Below are positions 56,830-64,000 of a stretch of DNA of 64,000 bases, in pieces; within the stretch, counting starts at the first letter, position 1, and every line of letters begins with the position of its first letter. The translations under genes and the position numbers were made by a program. The notes under the pieces are model-generated. The model made no database searches and had not been told where the DNA came from. It saw only the letters and a list, made by a program, of their open reading frames with translations. Location: assembly GCA_016169945.1 (NCBI GenBank), contig JADLSH010000220.1, forward strand, positions 1,054,001 through 1,118,000. The letters run 5' to 3'. This stretch comes from Trachythela sp. YZ-2020 (taxonomy: Eukaryota > Cnidaria > Anthozoa > Malacalcyonacea > Clavulariidae).

Positions 56830-57935
56830 TCTTTATACACGGTAACATTTCCGCAATATTATATATGTAAACATGCAACAATAAATTAAGAAAAAAATAA
56901 AATTCTGCTTTTTAAAAGGCCGTGTGATTACGCTATATTACAATAATATCTATAATACGTTACAGGGCAATACACTACGCTAATACATTTAGTACGCTAT
57001 ACACCCGCTATATCAATTCATTGAATTATTACTTTATTTCTTTCTGCAATACTTTGTGAGTTCCAGATGTTGGCGGCGGCATAACTAAATGATTTTTTCA
57101 TTGCGTTAGTTTTTGGTTTTGCCAACCTCGGCATTAAGTTGTTATTTCTTAAATTATGTTTATCATTGTAGGAAAACTGAAACATTTCAGTTATTCCTTC
57201 CTGGCAATTTTTCGGGAGAGCTTTATTAACATAAGAAATACGCATTTAAGTTTGAGAATTACGCCTTTCTTCGAGATTATTCCAGCCTAATTTACAGAGG
57301 ACACTTTTGATCTTATGTCGTACGATACGTTATAACTCCCGTTATTACTCTTGCCGCTCTATTTTGAAGCCGCTGAACTTTAGTTTTTAGTATTTGGCTA
57401 CAATTATCCCAAACAAGGGAACAATAGTCAAAATACGGGAGGACTAGAGAATGATACATTACTTTTAAGGCATCTGGTTTAACATATTTTTTAGCTCGGC
57501 GAATGACTCCTATTGCCCTTGACACCTTAGTGCTGAGATTGTCAATATTCTCTTTCCATGCTAAATTTTCATCAATTACAATTCCCAGACTTTTAGCAGC
57601 TTTAACACGTTTTATTTCTTTATTCCCAATCCTAATTTTAGTTTTGAATATTTGAGATTCTCTTATACGAACCAATAATCACGTACTCAGTTTTTTCAAT
57701 ATTGAGTGTTAATTTATTCGCTGTTAACCAGTCGTGAACATTTGCAAGTTCAATATTTAATCTCTCTTCGATATCACTTCCAGTTTCTCCATGCAGTAAT
57801 CGATAAAATGGTATCATCAGCATACATAGCTGGTTTTGATGTTTTTAAACAATTAGGCAAATCATTTATGTAAATTAAAAATAGGAGGGGACCCAGGTTA
57901 GACTCTTGTGGAACACCACACGAAATATGTTTTAA
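56830..57935 (-). pseudogene. 5'-truncated LINE, antisense
   Basis: Right to left: SCGVPQESNLGPLLFLIYIND and AMYADDTI (RT motif C, about 57900-57800), LANVHDWLTANKLTLNIEKT, SLGIVIDENLAWKENIDNLS, PYFDYCSLVWDNC and VQRLQNRAARVITG, then FQFSYNDKHNLRNNNLM. It starts within the RT and has several frameshifts. The tail runs into the (AAAT)n tract. Confidence 0.85.
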
Positions 57936-58224
57936 AGTGTATATGCAACGAAAATTGTCAAAAAATTTTTTTGCGGTATTTCAATAAAAATGGCCTCCCT
58001 TGACTTGCCAAAAATATTGTTGTCAGTAAAAGCGCCGTAAAATTATTTAAAACAGCCTTGCAACTACAATAAATACAGCTATTTTAAATCTTAACGTCCT
58101 GAAGAAAGACTTGTGACGTATGCAGTGTGACATCTCAAAGTGCTTGTTAATGAAAACAGCAAAATATCACAAATAACAAATAACAAGGCAGGGGCTTTTA
58201 TATTTCGCTTTACAAACTTTGAAA

Positions 58225-58790
58225 ATGTCCGGTACCGAAAGCTTTGAATCACCGGCAGAGACAGAAGGGTCAACAGATCATGAGAACATTGTTGAGCAAT
58301 CGTCTGTTGTCCAGCCGTATCAATTCGAGTCAGTCGCTGATAGTGACTATGAGGAAGAAGAAACAGACGAAGACGGTATTCTGCGAGAAACTCTTGAGGC
58401 GAGATTTAAGAAAACCGCAGCTTTTAATTCATATTAAGTAAATTTATCAAAGTAATCTAATATTAAACCGTTCCTTGAACTATTTATTACCGTGTTTCAT
58501 CTGATTTGTGAATATATTTTAAGGAGCGCATGTGGGCATTGTAGTGATGCTCTGTTAGAGGATGCGAGAGAGTACAGATGTTGTAAAGAGATTTCGGAAT
58601 GCACTGGCAAATTTACGTTCCAGGGAAGAGATGCAGAATGTATTACTCAGCACGGGGATTATTCAGATATTACGCACAGAACAGTAGCTATTAGAGACTG
58701 TAGGGGCTTTTCTCTCTGATAAGTCAGGGGGAAAATATCGCCAACCAACAAGCACAACCCAAGATGGGCAAAATGAGTATAAGTCAGACT
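58225..58790 (+). pseudogene. P2X7-intracellular-domain-type gene, frameshifted
   Basis: ATG 58225 opens an acidic N-terminal part (MSGTESFESP..., PYQFESVADSDYEEEETDED) to about 58437. A second part (about 58535 onward, after an AG at 58533-58534) reads ACGHCSDALLED, YRCCKEIS and CITQHGDYSDITHRTV. The C-x2-C, CC and C spacing is the zinc-binding pattern of the P2X7 receptor cytosolic domain, which also occurs alone in many cnidarian proteins. Near 58690-58700 the frame ends at a stop, while the next frame continues as ETVGAFLSDKSGGKYRQPTS and QDGQNEYKS, as the family requires, so one base has been gained. The exon 1 donor is not resolved. It is probably a pseudogene or carries an assembly error. 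No channel part is present. Confidence 0.65.
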
Positions 58791-58892
58791 GAATTTTTGT
58801 TCAAAAGCTGTAATCTAAACGAGTTTGAGGAACGCAAGCGTTTGATCTTTGAATATATATATATATGAATATTTATTTGGGGAGACAAATAT

Positions 58893-59166
58893 TAGGACCA
58901 TTTATACGGAAGAAAATAAGTCGCGACTTACATAACTAACATAAGACGCGTCTTATATAAGACGCAAGCACACTCGTATAAATGGTCAAATTCTAGTAAG
59001 TTGCGACTTAATTAAGAACAGGGGTTGAGGCTGTTCCACAATAAATCGCGACTTATTAGAATTTGACCATTTATACGAGTGTGTACTGTGTTCGCGTCTT
59101 ATGTACTTATGTAAGACGCGTCTTATGTAAGCCGCGACTTATTTTATCCGGTATAAATGGCCCTAT
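58893..59166. mobile_element. MITE with TIRs and inner palindromes
   Basis: TIRs TAGGACCATTTATAC and GTATAAATGGCCCTA enclose inverted copies of AATAAGTCGCGACTTA and AAGACGCGTCTTA. It is about 270 bp and non-coding. Confidence 0.8.
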
Positions 59167-60299
59167 AATGTCCATTATGGCCCTATTATATCCTAAATAT
59201 TTATATTTTTTATATTTAATTTAATTCCATCATACCATTACTGGCACATAGGATATTTAATACATGAATGATACTAAATGAAAGATTGCAAATTTTCCAA
59301 GAATAATGATTTGGTTGCATCCTTTGAGGTTGATTACTTTTTCTACATTCTTAGTGCACACATGAAGTTAACGAATCAGTGTTTCATTATTTAGATATCT
59401 TCGTGCAGTGGCATATCGATGAATAGTCATATGGATATTGGCATGCTGGGATGGGAGAATTCTAGACCACTTCCAGCATGTCTGTATAATGCAATAAGAA
59501 AGAGATATCCATCACCAAGCACAACTGGATATAAATCAGCTACATGCATGCAGTAACCCCTCGCCCATTTGAACCATAGTTAAGTTTGAACCAAACAATT
59601 TACTCCCCAAAAGTTATTGTAACATGAAGTACTGAGTCGACGAATGTAGCCATGGTAACACGCAACATTGTATATTTTTTATATTTTAATTTGTACAAAA
59701 TCTTATTTTGTTTTTAACTATAAAATTATCAATTGTCCAACTATATAAACTTGGTATGCTATTGTGTACTCTTTTAGCTTTGATTTACTGTAACGTTCAA
59801 CCTTAGACGTTCACAAAACGTTTCGAAATTTTCAAAAAACTTCAACTGCTTTTCGAGGAGTATTTTTATACTTCGCATTGCTTTTGCAATGAAGTTTTTG
59901 AGATTTAATGTTTTTTTATTTTTCTATAACATATTTGAATCAATACTAAAATACTCTTAAAGATCAATCAATGTTGTATTGACCACACAGGATGATCTAC
60001 ATATTTTCAAATTCACAAACTATACTGCATGCGATGTTAAAAAATCGGCAAAGCAAGCATGGAAAATAGACACTTGCCTGTTTAAAACGCTCCTTTTTCG
60101 GTCTTTCGACTGTTTCTCGTCTTGTTAATTTGTCCTCTAAATAATTTTCATTTATCGTGTTTTGGAGACATAGAGACTTACTTATAAAATAAGTGCGAAC
60201 TAATTTTGAAAAAAGTTTGCAAAATGGAAGTCTTCTCTCGGCTTGAACTTGCGCATGCGCATAACTTACGAAAAGGTCCAGTCCAGTCCTGTCCATGAC
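59167..60299. other. Non-coding AT-rich segment
   Basis: No credible exon, RNA or terminal repeat is seen. Confidence 0.45.
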
Positions 60300-60415
60300 A
60301 AAAAAAATGGCGGACGACTTTGCATGCCACAATGTTTTCAAATACCCGGATGTAAATCTCCGAGCGGAATTAGTACCCTCGCACGGCGCTTCGCGCCGGC
60401 TCAGGGATAATATAA
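60300..60415 (+). repeat. Dispersed GC-rich repeat, copy 3
   Basis: Same orientation and close match to 1-120: CGAGCGGAATTAGTACCCTC and GGCGCTTCGCGCC. Confidence 0.75.
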
Positions 60416-61587
60416 ATAAAGTCTATCATATCTACCTTTCTTCTGTTTTGGCTTGAAAGAATAAGCAGCTATATACGCTATCATATCTACACTATATATA
60501 ATAAATTGTTTGTTTTCAAATGGTCATACAATAGTTATCGCATAATGTCAGTAAATGTCTCAGCATATAAAGTACCTTAGGATAGTCTTTGTTAGCTCAA
60601 CGCATTTCATTTTGTTCAGTTGCGCATTTATACGTATTTTGCGCCAAGTAAATTTATCCTTTCGGTCTCAAAGCGCCGCTAAAATCGGCTATTAGCTGTT
60701 CTTTACATCGCTAGGTTATTACTACACTTGGTCCCATGTCTATTTAGTACCAAGTATATTAGTATTAATTTGCATGTTATGCTTACGTAGTTTCTACTGC
60801 GTTTACTATGTATAGTCAGTTTGTTTTGCATATTCTATTATAGTTCGAACGACTCTATAATATCAGCTATCTCAACTATCTACAATATATAGCACGATAA
60901 ACGACAGTCCAAACCGCATATAATCTAGCAAGCGAAAACCTACAACATCGAATTCGCATACGCTACAAATCGTCGTGTCGTGATATCATTGTATCGATTT
61001 ATTCAACGCATCGCTCCTACACAAAGTAGATTCATTTAGATTTTGTTCAAAATCCCTCAAAATCACAATTATACCCAGACAAAGCTACAATGTTTATAGT
61101 ATTTACAGATCGAAAGAGCGCACTGTGTCACACTGCATACGTCATCATACCTCTCTCGCAGCGCGTCAAATTTCGCCAGTTTATAGTTTCATTGTCAAAC
61201 TTTAATCTGAAAATTTACAAACTTCTAGTTGGAATTTTTCAACAAGGTTTGTATTGATATGATCGGAAAAGATGAAATTGTCAGATAATTGTCCCGATAT
61301 CAAAATTTTCATTGCATATAATTATACACTTAAAGATGATGTATTATTTTTTATCTATGAAAATAAAGTAATCTGATTGGCGAGCGACCGTTTCAGAGCG
61401 TTTCCGGCCCGTTCTGAAACTCATCCGGCCCGCTCTGGATTACGCGACAAAACACAGGAGTGAAATAATTTTTAGATTAAAAAATCTACCCAAAAAGTTC
61501 AAAAAGCTAGCCTAACGATAGTTAGAGTACAAAAATGAATTGCATCAACTCTGAAGGATTCATACTAAGCACGATGCGCCGAGAAAA
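60416..61587. other. Non-coding segment
   Basis: No gene seen. 61385-61435 holds a doubled phrase GCCCGTTCTGAAACTCATCC / GCCCGCTCTG. Confidence 0.45.
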
Positions 61588-62867
61588 CTAATACATTTGT
61601 TTTAAATGCTCATGTATTTCAGTATTTGGGCATATAAAAGTTAAAAAAGTACAGTTCAAACAGATATCATAGAAGAAAAACTTTTCTCCATACATAAAAC
61701 TTTAAAACATGCACGATTTTTCCGCCCATTTGTTAACTACTTTTCGTATACATATTGTAAACAAAAAAAAATTAAAACCTTGGCCCTTGGCAAACAAAGT
61801 TGAGGCTATATGTTTTTTATCGTGAAACGACCAGAAAAAGATTACAGCATACCTTGTTCATTGTCCAGTTTTAGTAGAAAGCGTCGATAGAAGTCAAAAC
61901 ACATGCATTCACTGCATGATTCACTTTGAGTTTTTTATGGGCAAAGCAAGTAAACACGAAGATATCGTTGTTGAAGCAAAACTGAACACCAGAAAACCAC
62001 GCCGACAAAATTTTTCATTCCTATGCTTTTCTGCTGCCATATTTAAAAAATATCGTGTACATTTTTACAGAAACTATGTTTTTTTGTGAGTTTCTTGCCA
62101 GTTTTCGTCTTCGTGTTTTCTTTCAACGTTCAAGTTTTGTCAGCCTCGCTTTGAATTCACAATTGCACTGATCTCAAATTATTTCGCTACACTAGAAGTT
62201 TCAATTTTTATTTTTTAACAGAGGTAAAATTTAAGAATTTATTAAAATTGAAAATTCCAGTGTAGCGAAATAATTTGAGATCAGTGCAATTGTTAAAAGA
62301 AAACAAGAAGACGAAAACTCAAGAAAACTGGCAAGAAACTCACAAAAAACCATAGATTCTGTACAAATGTAAACGATATTTTTAAATATGGCAGTAGAAA
62401 AGCATAGGAATGAAAGGTTTTGGCATGGTTTTCTGGTATTCCGTGTTTCTTCGACAAGGATATCTTCGTGTTTACTTGCTTTGGCCATAAAAACTCATAA
62501 AGTGAATCATGCAGTGAATGCATGTGTTTTGACTTCGATCAACGCTTTCTACTAAAACTGGACAATGAACAAGGTATGCTGTAATTTTTTTCTGGTCATT
62601 TCACGGTAAAAAAACATATAGCTTCAACTTTGTTTGCCAAGGGCCACGGCTTTAATTTTTTTTTGTTTACAATATGTATACGAAAAGTACTTTAACAATG
62701 GGCTGAAAAATCATGTTTTCACTACAGTTGGTCCATATTTTTAAGTTTTATGTATGGGGGAAAAAAAAGTTTTTTCTTCTATGATATCTGTTTAAACTGT
62801 ATTTTTTTAACTTTAATGTGGCCAAATACTGAAATACATGAGCAATAAAACAAATGTATTAGTTTTA
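61588..62867. mobile_element. 1.28 kb palindromic element
   Basis: Arms of about 620 bp (61588-62210 and 62236-62867) are inverse copies with moderate divergence around a loop of about 25 bases. Open frames in the arms are mirror images. No terminal duplication could be fixed. Confidence 0.75.
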
Positions 62868-62909
62868 ATACACGAGCATTTAAAACAAATGCACTGTAAA
62901 TTCAAAAGA

Positions 62910-63262
62910 GTAGTTTTGACCCCTAGGGGTCATTTCCGTCCCTTTGGAAAGAGGGTAGTTTCTACACCTCGGAAGGGTCGTTTCAACTCCAAGGGTGGTT
63001 TTGACTCCATGGAAGGGTCAAAATAACTCTTCGCGGGAATCTTGCGACTCCACGTGAGAGTAACATTACTCTTCGAAGGAGCCAATTTGACCCATCTCTG
63101 AGTCAAATTGGAAAGAGTAATAAATTTCCTATAGGAATTCCTATAGGACTTTTCTATAGGAATTCCTATAGGAATATAATACTGTAGTATATTAATGATT
63201 GAAATAACATAAAAATTCCTATAGGAATTCAAATTCCTATAAGAATTCCTATAGGAGCAAAA
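62910..63262. repeat. Array of short palindromes
   Basis: 62910-63120 is a run of 15-30 base imperfect palindromes centred on CCTAGG, CCAAGG, CCATGG, TCGCGGGA, CACGTG and TTCGAA, with recurrent GACTCC/GAGTC/GGGTCA arms. 63126-63262 continues with six or more TTCCTATAGGAATT palindromes. It is non-coding. Confidence 0.75.
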
Positions 63263-64000
63263 TTTCCTACAGAAGTTCATTAGGTATTTCCAGGGGAAAT
63301 ATACTTCCTATATCAAAGGGGGGGGGGGTCATCATTGGTACCAATCTGATAATAGAATAATATACGTTTATTCCCTTTTTCGAAAAGATAAATCTATTTA
63401 AAATTGCCAACTCAGCAATCTCAGTAAGAGATCGTGCATGCACTGGGCACTGGTGCCTAGTTTAAGTTTTCGCGCGCACAGCATTATGGGATAGCGTCGT
63501 TTTGAAAATTGAAATTGTTGTCTTTCGTCTGAAATATTTTATGGTTGGCATTTTCCCGATTTATTATTGTAAGAAGAAGAAATCTTTCCCCTCGAAGTGC
63601 AGAATGATATTCAAGAACTCACAGGTAAGATTTATTTTATGTTTAATTTGCTATTTACGTTTTTTCATTGCAAAATATCGGCAGTGATGTTTTGTGTATA
63701 TTGTCACTGTGAAATTCCGTTAAATATTTGAATTAGCCGCGTTATATTTGCATATAAAACCAACGAACTATCGCTTCTTAACACCAAAAGAAAGATTAAA
63801 ACATCAATTTGAATTGATCTCTAGGAATTCCATACCAAATTGCGTAGTAAAGTAATGTATTTTGGCAATTGTTTATAAATCTTATAAATAGATGGCACTG
63901 ACATCAATTAAAGTCTTTGTTAATGCTATATAGTGACTCACACTTAGGCAAATAAGTGAAATAACATTACTTTAAATACAACCTTTAACATCAAAATAAG
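63263..64000. other. Right edge, no confirmed gene
   Basis: A poly-G run lies at about 63319-63327. ATG 63541 opens 28 codons (KKKKSFPSKCRMIFKNSQ) that end at a good donor (ACAG then GTAAGA, 63627), so a first coding exon is possible but unproven. The remainder is AT-rich. Confidence 0.3.

Overview
This is a eukaryotic, AT-rich, intron-containing window, almost certainly from an animal and most likely a cnidarian (inference). Grounds: GT-AG introns, CR1/L2-type LINEs, several Penelope-like elements (PLEs) with GIY-YIG endonuclease domains, an Academ-type transposon with a RecQ helicase, a P2X7-intracellular-domain-type gene, and a YWTD/EGF receptor-like gene. No bacterial or viral genes were seen. 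Most of the window is nested mobile DNA with few host genes.

Layout. 0-5 kb: a decayed LINE, then a PLE 3' part ending in a sequence that folds as a hammerhead ribozyme. 5.0-5.5 kb: a small TATA-driven gene for a secreted Cys-containing protein. 6.7-21.6 kb: a large inverted-repeat (foldback) structure whose right arm was hit by two transposons, a 2.3 kb long-TIR element with an 8-bp target duplication and a 7.85 kb AcademH-like transposon (9779-17624, 9-bp duplication). The latter has an uninterrupted four-exon DUF6589-type transposase gene and a convergent RecQ-type helicase gene. The left foldback arm still shows the empty site, so borders and duplications can be read directly. 21.6-24.1 kb: tRNA-like repeat units and an antisense PLE with a nested palindromic insertion. 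24.6-27.5 kb: another long-TIR element.

27.9-38.3 kb: a LINE remnant broken by a CR1-like LINE (SGNH-type ORF1). That LINE is interrupted by a TIR transposon (31139-36503, 5-bp duplication) carrying an unrecognised, decayed protein gene, itself interrupted by a 2.08 kb near-perfect palindrome. The LINE ends at tandem tRNA-like units and a minisatellite. 39.4-43.2 kb: a PLE split by a 2.5 kb Tc1/mariner-type non-autonomous element (TA duplication) with GC-rich subterminal arrays, ending in a hammerhead-like motif. 46.0-50.3 kb: a host gene (LDL-receptor YWTD propeller exons plus an EGF exon), with inverted PLE pieces in its second intron. 51.4-56.2 kb: a PLE interrupted by a nearly intact antisense LINE. 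56.2-57.9 kb: a 650-bp (ATTT)n tract at the tail of another antisense LINE. 58.2-58.8 kb: a P2X7-intracellular-domain-type gene with an apparent frameshift. 58.9-64 kb: a MITE, a 1.3 kb palindrome and an array of short palindromes.

The standout is the AcademH-like transposon, because its transposase reads through four phase-0 exons without a stop. Next are the unclassified 5-bp-duplication transposon and the PLE-associated hammerhead.
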